A stretch of 25,634 nt of DNA from contig CABULH010000035.1 in NCBI GenBank assembly GCA_902492455.1, positions 1 to 25,634 on the forward strand, in the 5' to 3' direction. Both the position numbers and the translations under genes were made by a program. Under the pieces are notes generated by a model. That model did no database searches. It saw only the letters and a program-made list of their open reading frames with translations, and was not told the origin of the DNA. Shown piece by piece: positions 1-6,551 of the stretch. The stretch's first letter is position 1; each line of letters starts with the position of its first letter. This DNA is from an uncultured Oscillospiraceae bacterium. GTDB lineage: Bacteria; Bacillota; Clostridia; Oscillospirales; Acutalibacteraceae.

Positions 1-141
1 ACTTCATTCACACCAGTGTCTGCTAACCAATTTGCGAATAATCCTTGACACTACCTTTTCATTTCTAAGATTTATCACAAATTTCAGGGTGTACGTGGTA
101 TTCGGGAACCCGCTCCTGATCCACCCATACCCCCGGGGGGG

Positions 142-401
142 CTTACTCACGGCTATATCCTTTTTAGGGCCTCCCATATCTCTTATACCCCCTGGTCTCA
201 TAATGTTTCAGGCAGCTTTATATAAACCGTGGACAACCCTTCACGCGAAAAAATCTCCCTAAATGGGCATAGCGCTTTTTTTAGGAGGGCAAAAAAGAAA
301 GGATACCAATGAAAAAGCCGCCACCCGTAAGGGCAGCGGCATGAATCATTTTGCTATTTTCAGTTCCCTGATTTGTGAGGTGTTGTCCTTGGTGACAGCT
401 T
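142..401. repeat. Left copy of a ~250-bp direct repeat flanking the operon
   Basis: This stretch aligns by eye, with scattered substitutions and small indels, to 23417-23669 in the same orientation. Shared landmarks in order are CTTACT, TTTTT(A)GGGCCTCC-ATATCTCT, TTTCAGGCA, CGTGGACA, CCTAAATGGG, AAAAAGCCGCCACC, GGCAGCGGCATG, CTATTTTCAGTTCCCTGAT and CTTGGTGAC. It contains a leftward gene tail (stop at 346-348) and a leftward terminator (312-340). The remaining part (about 142-310) has no convincing coding frame. Bases 1-141 show nothing recognisable. It may be a dispersed genomic repeat or the 3' end and downstream region of two paralogous genes. Confidence 0.75.
312..340 (-). terminator. Leftward intrinsic terminator of the broken gene tail
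   Basis: On the minus strand a 10-bp stem (GCCGCTGCCC with GGGTGGCGGC, two G-U pairs) closes a 4-nt loop and is followed directly by five Ts. It starts 5 nt after the TGA stop at 348-346. The same structure is conserved at 23580-23608. Confidence 0.75.
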
Positions 402-456
402 CCAGAGCGGTGACCTTGGCCTTGATCCCATTCACCTCTATCAAGAACTCGTAAGG
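346..456 (-). pseudogene. 3' tail of an unidentified leftward gene, truncated
   Basis: The minus-strand frame ending at the TGA at 348-346 reads PYEFLIEVNG, then IKAKVTALEA, then VTKDNTSQIRELKIAK. This charged, heptad-like tail lies just before a good terminator. The last 17 codons are matched at 23614-23667, where three codon differences are silent or stop-for-stop and two change the residue. That pattern suggests a once-coding sequence. No good start codon with a ribosome binding site is visible upstream, although the frame stays open into the region next to the LacI gene. I do not recognise the family. Confidence 0.5.
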
Positions 457-618
457 TTCAGTGAACCACCGCGGAAATGGATGGCGGCAAAACGGAGACA
501 TTTTACCATTTTCATCCTGCAGAGTAAGGAAGCAAAAATGGACGAAGTCAAGGAGGAAGTGCAGTACAGAGATACAAAAAATGATATAATCTCGGACAAG
601 CCTCTGAAGCGGCAGAGA

Positions 619-1629
619 TCACAATCCTCTGGGGCAGGGGCCGCAGGAATCGGTATAAACCGTTTCCACCTCCAGTAATGTGCGGCGATTTTCAAAATCC
701 GGATCCTGGATATAACGGATCAAGGACTGCACTGCCAGGGAACCCAGTTTAACATAATCCGGATTTCCGCATGACAGCGGCGGATTCAAGCCGGAGAAAT
801 CCGGGTTAAAGGAGGCTACGGATATATCTCGTCCCACCCGCAAACCATTGTTTTCGATCACCGCATAAACGCCTTTAGCCACTTCCGGCATGGAGACAAT
901 GACGGCGGTGAAAGGACAGTTTTTCAGCAGGGCGGAAGTAGCCTCAACGCCATCGTTCTCAGTTTTCCCAATATGGAGGATCAGCCGATCATCCACTGGT
1001 ATGGCGTGATCCCGCAGGGCTTCCAGATAGCCTTTGAGCCGATCCCGGGCAACAGTGTATCCCTTTTTATAGTTGAACATGGCGATCCGTCTGTGGCCAA
1101 GAGCGATCAGATGGGAGGTAATGCGATAAGCCACTTTTTTATTGTCTACGTCCACCGACATCACCCGGGGATCATCCACATATGGGCCGCCAATAATGAC
1201 ATACGGTACGGATTGGCTGGTTACAGCGTCCAGGCGGATGTCGTCCGAATGGGGCAGGGTCAGAATAGCGCCGTCAATGGGCTGACAGCCGCTGCGCAGG
1301 GTGCTGAACAATTCCTGCTTATCCCGAATTCCATAGTACAGGGTGAGCCTTCTGCCGTTTTCCGCGGCGGTGATGGTACACCCTTTTATCATGTCGGAAT
1401 CCAGGTCGGAGTAATCGTCGCTTCCGGTATCGAAAAAGAAACCGATAATATTGGTTTGTTTAGTGATGTTGCTGGATGCCATCACGCTGGGAATATAGTT
1501 CAATTCCCGGCTGACCCGCAGCACAAGTTCTCTGGTTTTAGCGTTGACCGGCCGCTTATTGGTGAAAACGTTGGAAACGGTGGAAGGGGACACCCCGCTT
1601 TTTCTGGCGACTTCCTTAATGTTGGACAT
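619..1629 (-). CDS. LacI-family transcriptional regulator
   Basis: This 336-residue protein has the usual LacI/GalR length and layout. The N-terminal helix-turn-helix MSNIKEVARKSGVSPSTVSN is followed by the hinge region around RELNYIPS (about residues 38-45). A periplasmic-binding-protein-like effector domain follows, with the typical IIGFFFD, YVIIGG, ALGHRRIAMFN and AVIVSMPEVAKGVYAVIEN stretches. The ATG at 1629 was chosen because GGGGAG ends 9 nt upstream; the ATG two codons earlier would be only 3 nt from it, and the longer open frame to 1773 has no support. The gene diverges from the glycan operon, and two AAAACGTTTT palindromes lie between them, so it is most likely the local repressor, released by a mono- or oligosaccharide. 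The inducer is not predictable from sequence. No clear terminator follows the stop. Confidence 0.92.
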   Translation of the reverse strand: MSNIKEVARKSGVSPSTVSNVFTNKRPVNAKTRELVLRVSRELNYIPSVMASSNITKQTNIIGFFFDTGSDDYSDLDSDMIKGCTITAAENGRRLTLYYGIRDKQELFSTLRSGCQPIDGAILTLPHSDDIRLDAVTSQSVPYVIIGGPYVDDPRVMSVDVDNKKVAYRITSHLIALGHRRIAMFNYKKGYTVARDRLKGYLEALRDHAIPVDDRLILHIGKTENDGVEATSALLKNCPFTAVIVSMPEVAKGVYAVIENNGLRVGRDISVASFNPDFSGLNPPLSCGNPDYVKLGSLAVQSLIRYIQDPDFENRRTLLEVETVYTDSCGPCPRGL

Positions 1630-1695
1630 CTTCATTCTCTCCCCACAATAATCTGCCGTTTCTCCGACGGCGTGGGATACGGATCTTATTGCCAT

Positions 1696-1732
1696 GTCAG
1701 CGCATGCGAAATATGGAAAGACAGGCGCTGAC
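1696..1732. repeat. Inverted repeat in the leader of the LacI gene
   Basis: GTCAGCGC at 1696-1703 is matched by GCGCTGAC at 1725-1732, a perfect 8-bp inverted repeat with a 21-nt spacer. It lies 67 bp upstream of the LacI start and within its probable transcribed leader. It could be an RNA hairpin or a binding site for another regulator. It does not resemble the AAAACGTTTT operators. Confidence 0.4.
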
Positions 1733-1744
1733 CCACTGTAGTTT

Positions 1745-1773
1745 ATCTTAACATAGCGCAATTTATAAATCAA
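1745..1773 (-). promoter_or_regulatory. Candidate promoter of the LacI gene
   Basis: On the minus strand TTGATT (1773-1768) and TAAGAT (1750-1745) are separated by 17 bp. Each matches the sigma-A consensus at four of six positions. It would give a leader of about 110 nt containing the inverted repeat at 1696-1732. Confidence 0.35.
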
Positions 1774-1786
1774 GGTATATTCTCTC

Positions 1787-1815
1787 TTGACAAGGTATTT
1801 TTAACGTGATAGTAT
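1787..1815 (+). promoter_or_regulatory. Candidate operon promoter P1
   Basis: A perfect TTGACA (1787-1792) is followed after 17 bp by TAGTAT (1810-1815), four of six to TATAAT, in an AT-rich region. Transcription would start near 1822, so the first AAAACGTTTT palindrome would lie just downstream, where a bound repressor would block it. The leader to the first gene would be about 300 nt. Confidence 0.55.
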
Positions 1816-1820
1816 ATATA

Positions 1821-1850
1821 TTGTTTAAATGTAAAACGTTTTTATATAAT
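1821..1850 (+). promoter_or_regulatory. Candidate operon promoter P2
   Basis: TTGTTT (1821-1826) is followed after 18 bp by a perfect TATAAT (1845-1850). The first palindrome (1833-1842) sits inside the spacer and the second at roughly +8 to +17, a layout expected for direct repression by a LacI-family protein. P1 and P2 may both be real, or only one of them. Confidence 0.5.
1833..1842. promoter_or_regulatory. Operator O1 (AAAACGTTTT)
   Basis: A perfect 10-bp palindrome with a central CG, the hallmark of LacI/GalR-family operators. An identical copy is centred 32 bp downstream. It lies next to a divergent LacI-type gene and overlaps the candidate promoters. Confidence 0.65.
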
Positions 1851-1864
1851 AATTTACGCCAACA

Positions 1865-1874
1865 AAAACGTTTT
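1865..1874. promoter_or_regulatory. Operator O2 (AAAACGTTTT)
   Basis: This is the second identical palindrome. The centre-to-centre distance to O1 is 32 bp, close to three helical turns, so two dimers could bind on the same DNA face. Between O2 and the first gene (1875-2126) is a leader with no other clear element except an AAGGAGG at 2013-2019 that has no well-spaced start codon. Confidence 0.65.
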
Positions 1875-2126
1875 ATACTCGTTTAGCGGAGCATGCCAAA
1901 AGGGAGAACGCTATTTCGCATATAAAACATATTTCACAGTTCACAATCTCTGAACCCAGGCATTCGTCACCAAGCAGGCAAAAATATAAAACAGGGATTT
2001 CCATTCTGCAGCAAGGAGGGATGAGAAGCGGATTTCGGCAGCGGTCAGCTTCAGCAAGCCAGATGCGTATTCGGCAAAACGAGCCAAGAGACGAAACCCA
2101 AATTGATGAAAACGGGAGTGATTTTG

Positions 2127-4760
2127 GTGAAAAAGAGAATTGGAGCCATGCTTATGCTTATCGCTTTCAGCATGGGTATTTTCAGCGTCGGCGGTTTAAC
2201 CACCGCCGCAGACGGCGAGGAGCCGCAGAAGGTGACGGTGGAGGATACCGAACTACACTGGTATAACGGCGAGATCCGGGTGCGCGGAGAAGGCTCCACG
2301 GATATTAAGGACAGCGCCCGCATCGTCAAGTACAACGCCGAAGGCCAGCCTCATGAAAAGATTCCGCTCCACGGGGAAGACGACAACGATGAAGTCGCCG
2401 TGCAGTGGATGTATACCTTAGGAACCAAGGGCATCAATGATAAGGATTATGATATCCTCTGCAAGGATTTGGTCACGCCGGTGAAGGGAGGCAAATTCCA
2501 ATTTCAGTTTTGGTTCCGCAATGTTTTCGGACAAGAGGCCCAGAACAACGCCTTCAAGATCCGGGGAATTGCTTATGAAATTGACGGTACCGCCCATGAG
2601 CTGACTGAGCTGGCGCTGGCCGGCTGGAGCGGAGACGGCGTCAATGCTGGAAACGGCTGGTACAGCTACAGCGCCGATTTGCCGGCAGACAAGATCATCC
2701 ACCGTGTAGCGGTGAAGATCTATCGGCCTGAAGGAAGCGAAGCCGCTATCGGTTTGGACGATTGGTCTATGATCGACGGCGTGAAGTTTGTGGATACCCA
2801 GCTGATGACGGACGAGGTAGCGTCCTTAGGCCTGACCGGTTGGAAAGGCAGTTGGACTACCAGCGAACTGGCGCCAACCGGCGTCGCTAATGAGCCTTTT
2901 GGCGGCGAATACGGTGAGAAACTGCTGATCACCGGTGGATTCACCTACCATCCGGACGATTACAAGCCCGACCAGTTCATCACTAAGGAGCTGTCCGAGC
3001 CGGTCAAGGGCGGCTATCTCTCCTTCAAAATGGAAAATAGAGTCAATTCCACGGTCCCCGGACAACCCCAGTTCAAGATGTTTGCCAACGCCTATGACGC
3101 GGAGGGCACCAAATATGAATTGGGCCAGCAGCCGGAGGGGAATGCCTATCTGCCGTTCAGTTCCTCGGGCAACCAGATGTACTTCGGCTTTAACCGCTAT
3201 GTCGCGCCCCTGCCCGCGGATAAAGAGATTGTGAAAATTGAAATCGGTATGCATTTGCTGACCGAAGATGTAGGGATGGGAGCAGACGCCAGCGTCTTTT
3301 TTGCCAACGATATCAAGCTGGTAGGCACCGCTTACAAGAACGAGGAAGGCGGCGGAGATGATGGCGGTGAGGAGAACCCGCCGCCTGTCTACCCCGAATT
3401 TCCGGAACGCACGGAATTTACGCCGGACAGCAGTCCTTCCGGCAAAGATGTATATGAGGACAGCGAATTGGGCTGGTATAACAACGATGTCTATGAAAAC
3501 GCCGGCGTTCTGGTGGATCATGCCCGGATCATCAAGTATGAAGAGGGCTTCACCGAAAGCGACGGCTGGTCCTGGATCAAAAATTTCTTTATCCGGCATG
3601 AAACCGATTCGGATGAATATGCGCTGCAGTTCATGGCCGTGGTGAATCATCCGTTGACCGAGCAGCGGCCCTATGACATCCTGTACAAAGACCTGTCTGT
3701 TCCGGTGGAAGGGGGCACCTTTGACTTCTATTTCTGGTTCCGCAACGGTTTTGAGTACAATCACAACGTATTTGCTCTGGAAGCCTACGCTTTTGATGCG
3801 GAAGGCAATGCCTACGGTCTGGGAGCCATTCCTGATCCGGAAGAAGCCCCCGGCCTGGATTGGAGCGGCGACCATGTCAACGTAAAAGCGGGCTGGTATC
3901 ACTATTCCGCCGCCATGCCCAAGGATGTGCCGATTGTCCGTTTGGGCATCAAGGTGTTCAAGCCCGACGTCACCACCCCCGGCGTTCTTGGTCCGGCTTA
4001 CAACGGCGAGTGGTTTGCGGAAGAGTGGTTCGCCATCGATGAAATCCGGGTAATCGATACCACCATCCTCAACGACGGTTATACCTTTGACGATGAGGAA
4101 GGCTGGGAATCCGATTACTCGTCCCTGACCCCCATGGGCGAGTATCTCAATCCCTGGTGTATCCTGGAGGGTGACACCGCCATTGAGATGGAGAACTTCT
4201 TCAACTACGACGATTTCCCCGGATACACCAATATCTACAAGGAATTCGACCAGCCCATCAGCGGCGGTAAATTCGCTTTCAGTCTGTACAACGTCACCAA
4301 CTCTTATATGGATACCCAGCCCAAATTCCAGGTGGATGTTTACGGATACAAGGACGGCGACGATGAAACCACCCGGACCAAGCTGGGGACTTATCCGGAG
4401 GATAAGGACGGCTATCTGAAATATTCCGGCAGCACCGCCTCCTATCAGCTGTATAACGGATGGAACAGCGTAGTGGTGGATATCCCGGAAAAGGCGCAGT
4501 TTACCAAGCTGGAAATTGTCATCCGGGAAATCACCGGCGTGGAAAGCGACGGCTCCCTGATCTTTGTGGATGACATCAAGTTCATTGATTCCACTTTCGG
4601 CGCGCTTGAACCCGGCGGAGATGATTCCAAACCGGAAGAGCCGAGTCCCGAAACCGGCGACAGCGGTGTTCTGCCGTTGGCGATGGCCTGCCTGTTCAGC
4701 CTCACAATGATCGCCGGCGTGTCCCTGTGCCGTTTCGACCGTCAAGGTCGCAGAAACTGA
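2127..4760 (+). CDS. Sortase-type wall-anchored surface protein with four copies of one domain
   Basis: This is an 877-residue exported protein of unknown family. A signal peptide (MKKRIGAMLMLIAFSMGIFS, cut near residue 28) is followed by four related domains of about 190 residues: 40-226, 227-415, 445-647 and 648-830. Copies 1 and 3 share WYN, YDIL.KDL, FWFRN and GWY.YSA. Copies 2 and 4 share a different subset. All four keep a K(D/E)(L/F)..P(V/I).GG core and end in a segment like VDDIKFIDST. A Gly/Asp/Pro linker (about 405-440) joins the halves. The C-terminus is SPETG (840-844), a hydrophobic segment and a basic tail, as in sortase substrates. GTG 2127 was chosen because GGGAG lies 8 nt upstream; an in-frame ATG at 2106 is possible. 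The beta-rich domains resemble carbohydrate-binding modules, so a glycan-capture role is inferred. It is the first gene of the operon. Confidence 0.8.
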   Translation: MKKRIGAMLMLIAFSMGIFSVGGLTTAADGEEPQKVTVEDTELHWYNGEIRVRGEGSTDIKDSARIVKYNAEGQPHEKIPLHGEDDNDEVAVQWMYTLGTKGINDKDYDILCKDLVTPVKGGKFQFQFWFRNVFGQEAQNNAFKIRGIAYEIDGTAHELTELALAGWSGDGVNAGNGWYSYSADLPADKIIHRVAVKIYRPEGSEAAIGLDDWSMIDGVKFVDTQLMTDEVASLGLTGWKGSWTTSELAPTGVANEPFGGEYGEKLLITGGFTYHPDDYKPDQFITKELSEPVKGGYLSFKMENRVNSTVPGQPQFKMFANAYDAEGTKYELGQQPEGNAYLPFSSSGNQMYFGFNRYVAPLPADKEIVKIEIGMHLLTEDVGMGADASVFFANDIKLVGTAYKNEEGGGDDGGEENPPPVYPEFPERTEFTPDSSPSGKDVYEDSELGWYNNDVYENAGVLVDHARIIKYEEGFTESDGWSWIKNFFIRHETDSDEYALQFMAVVNHPLTEQRPYDILYKDLSVPVEGGTFDFYFWFRNGFEYNHNVFALEAYAFDAEGNAYGLGAIPDPEEAPGLDWSGDHVNVKAGWYHYSAAMPKDVPIVRLGIKVFKPDVTTPGVLGPAYNGEWFAEEWFAIDEIRVIDTTILNDGYTFDDEEGWESDYSSLTPMGEYLNPWCILEGDTAIEMENFFNYDDFPGYTNIYKEFDQPISGGKFAFSLYNVTNSYMDTQPKFQVDVYGYKDGDDETTRTKLGTYPEDKDGYLKYSGSTASYQLYNGWNSVVVDIPEKAQFTKLEIVIREITGVESDGSLIFVDDIKFIDSTFGALEPGGDDSKPEEPSPETGDSGVLPLAMACLFSLTMIAGVSLCRFDRQGRRN

Positions 4761-4864
4761 GTCTGTTCCCTCAACGTTTGAATCCGGCGGCGGCCGCTGC
4801 TGCCTATTTTACCAAAAGGATAGGGAAGCAGCGGTCCCGCTGCCATTGTAAAGGAGTGGATACC

Positions 4865-6448
4865 GTGCAAAATACGCCCAAAATTCGGCGGTTTCACCGC
4901 TTAACATCATTGGCGATGGCGGCCGTGCTGCTGCTTAGCCTCGCAGCTTGCGGCAGTTCCACCAGCAGCACGCCCAATTCATCCGGAGGCTCCCAGATGT
5001 CAAAACCGGGGAGCAGCAATGCCAGCATCCCCGGGACGGAATCGGATGCTTCTGCCGGTCCGGAATCCGATCCGTCCTCTGAAGACGGGAACGGTTCTTC
5101 CATAGCGGAGACCAGCAGCAACGGCGGCGGAACCTCTGGCAATGGCGGAGGCGGCACTACCAGTAGCGGAGGCAGCGGCGGTTTTACGCCGCCGACCTAT
5201 GATCTCAGCGGCAAGACCATCAACATATGGACCCCTTCCGGCGCGCCCAAAAAGAATACCTTGGAATATGCCAGCTGGAAGTATGTAGAAGAAAAATACA
5301 AGTGTACCATTAAGTTTACAAAGGTTTCTTATGAGGTGTGCGTCAACAAAATGTCCGCCGCCGCTATTTCCGGCAAAGCGGACTGCGATATCTGGGAAGC
5401 CGCCTGGTATGATACCTACCCCTCCTTTATCGGCAAGAGCATGGCCACTCCGCTGAACAAATATTATCCCTTTGATCAGGATCCCAATTGGAAATCAGAT
5501 GAAAACTGGAATCTGAACACCTGGAACGGCAATTTATACGGCCTGAATTACGGCGCGGAACCGCCTCGCTGGGGTATGTGGTACAACAAGGCGCTGCTGC
5601 GGCAGGCCGGTGCGGAGGATCCTGCCACCCTGGTAAAGCAGAATAAATGGACATGGGAGAAGTTCCTGGAAATCTGCCAGAAGGTGACCAAAACCACCTC
5701 CAGCGGTGTGGAGCAATGGGGCTACTACGATGAGTATCTCTTTGTCACCTGCATCCTTACCAACGGCGGCGAAATCATCGGTCGGGACAGTTCCGGAAAT
5801 TATAAGTTCAATCTCAATTCGGAAAAGGCCAAAAAGGGCATGAACTTCGCCCTGGATCTGCTGAACAAATACAAAGTGGTGCCGCATGTCGGCTCGGTGG
5901 GCGATCCTATTCTGCTGGATATGTTCAAGCAGGGCAACGTGGCCTTCACCACATATGCGCCGGAATACGGACCGGAGGCGGTGGCTAAAGGCATCAAGGC
6001 CAGCGATTTAGGCTATACCTATCCCCCTAAAGGACCGGATGCGACTGACTATGTGATTCATGCCGCCACTTACAGCCCGGTGTATGTCGTTCCGCCGCAG
6101 TTGGACGAAACCTGGAAAAAACAGGTGATCTGCGTGCTCCAGGATATGCTGTGCGTGTGGGATAGTTCCAAGCCCTTTGCCGTCAAGAAAGCCGATATCC
6201 TGGATATTGGTTTCTCTAAAAGCGAATACAAGGGGATTTATGAGAACAACAAGGATTTTATGCTTAACGGCGGCAAGAAGAACAAGGTGGCATATTTGAA
6301 CAGCTTCAAGCTGTTCGATATGCTGAATGAAAATCTTATCTATCCTTTGTTTAAGGGCGAGACTACGATGGAAAGCGCCCTGTCAAAGGTGACCCCCATG
6401 GCGCAAAGCCGCATCGACGAATATGTGGCCTTAACCAAGGGAAAATGA
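4865..6448 (+). CDS. Extracellular solute-binding protein 1 (carbohydrate ABC transporter lipoprotein)
   Basis: This 527-residue lipoprotein has a lipobox LAAC with Cys29. A long Ser/Gly/Thr-rich tether (about 30-112) is followed by a family-1 solute-binding fold (about 116-527), seen in GKTINIWTPSG, WNGNLYGLNYG and GMWYNKALLRQAG. Such proteins bind oligosaccharides outside the membrane and deliver them to MalFG-type permeases. The GTG start at 4865 has GGAG 8 nt upstream; an in-frame extension to 4727 overlapping the previous gene lacks support. The 104-bp gap before it carries a small stem-loop (4828-4843), and two more hairpins follow the gene. It lies several genes away from either permease pair, so its cognate permease is uncertain. 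The ligand cannot be read from sequence; the GH38 gene suggests a mannose-containing oligosaccharide. Confidence 0.9.
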   Translation: MQNTPKIRRFHRLTSLAMAAVLLLSLAACGSSTSSTPNSSGGSQMSKPGSSNASIPGTESDASAGPESDPSSEDGNGSSIAETSSNGGGTSGNGGGGTTSSGGSGGFTPPTYDLSGKTINIWTPSGAPKKNTLEYASWKYVEEKYKCTIKFTKVSYEVCVNKMSAAAISGKADCDIWEAAWYDTYPSFIGKSMATPLNKYYPFDQDPNWKSDENWNLNTWNGNLYGLNYGAEPPRWGMWYNKALLRQAGAEDPATLVKQNKWTWEKFLEICQKVTKTTSSGVEQWGYYDEYLFVTCILTNGGEIIGRDSSGNYKFNLNSEKAKKGMNFALDLLNKYKVVPHVGSVGDPILLDMFKQGNVAFTTYAPEYGPEAVAKGIKASDLGYTYPPKGPDATDYVIHAATYSPVYVVPPQLDETWKKQVICVLQDMLCVWDSSKPFAVKKADILDIGFSKSEYKGIYENNKDFMLNGGKKNKVAYLNSFKLFDMLNENLIYPLFKGETTMESALSKVTPMAQSRIDEYVALTKGK

Positions 6449-6460
6449 GACAAAAGGGCA

Positions 6461-6493
6461 GAGGCGGAAAGTTGAAAATGATTGTTCCGCCTC
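6461..6493 (+). promoter_or_regulatory. Intergenic hairpin after solute-binding protein 1
   Basis: GAGGCGGAA (6461-6469) pairs perfectly with TTCCGCCTC (6485-6493) across a 15-nt loop, 12 nt after the stop codon. There is no T-run, so it is more likely an mRNA-stabilising 3' structure or partial attenuator than a full terminator. Confidence 0.5.
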
Positions 6494-6514
6494 CCGATGC
6501 ACAAAGAAAGAGAA

Positions 6515-6531
6515 GGACCTGCTTCAGGTCC
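6515..6531 (+). promoter_or_regulatory. Compact intergenic hairpin
   Basis: GGACCTG (6515-6521) and CAGGTCC (6525-6531) form a perfect 7-bp stem with a 3-nt loop, just upstream of the ribosome binding region of the next gene. Together with 6461-6493 it makes two hairpins in a 103-bp gap. Confidence 0.45.
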
Positions 6532-6551
6532 GTGATGGAAAGGGCGCAGCC

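Noticed and set aside
45..71. TTGACA followed by TAAGAT near the left edge, possible promoter
   Set aside because: The spacer is 15 bp and no gene follows, so it cannot be supported.
4..201. 65-codon minus-strand frame at the left edge
   Set aside because: It has no good start context, and the corresponding segment in the right repeat copy contains a stop and indels, so the frame is not conserved.
263..454. 63-codon plus-strand frame in the left repeat
   Set aside because: It is opposite a conserved gene tail and terminator and is not conserved in frame with the right copy.
973..1731. 252-codon plus-strand frame opposite the LacI gene
   Set aside because: The minus frame is an unmistakable LacI-family protein with a well-placed ribosome binding site.
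1831..1846. CcpA catabolite (cre) site over O1
   Set aside because: The sequence starts TGTAAAACG but the spacing of the two halves is one base off the cre consensus and the right half lacks the CA end. The exact duplicate palindrome fits the local LacI protein better.
2021..2266. 81-codon frame directly after AAGGAGG, possible leader peptide
   Set aside because: The spacing from AAGGAGG to the ATG is only 1 nt. The sequence is low-complexity Arg-rich and runs out of frame into the surface protein signal peptide. A translated leader is not excluded but not supported.
2826..4745. 639-codon open frame antisense to the surface protein gene
   Set aside because: It has no ribosome binding site or recognisable protein pattern, and it mirrors the codon bias of the clearly coding plus strand.
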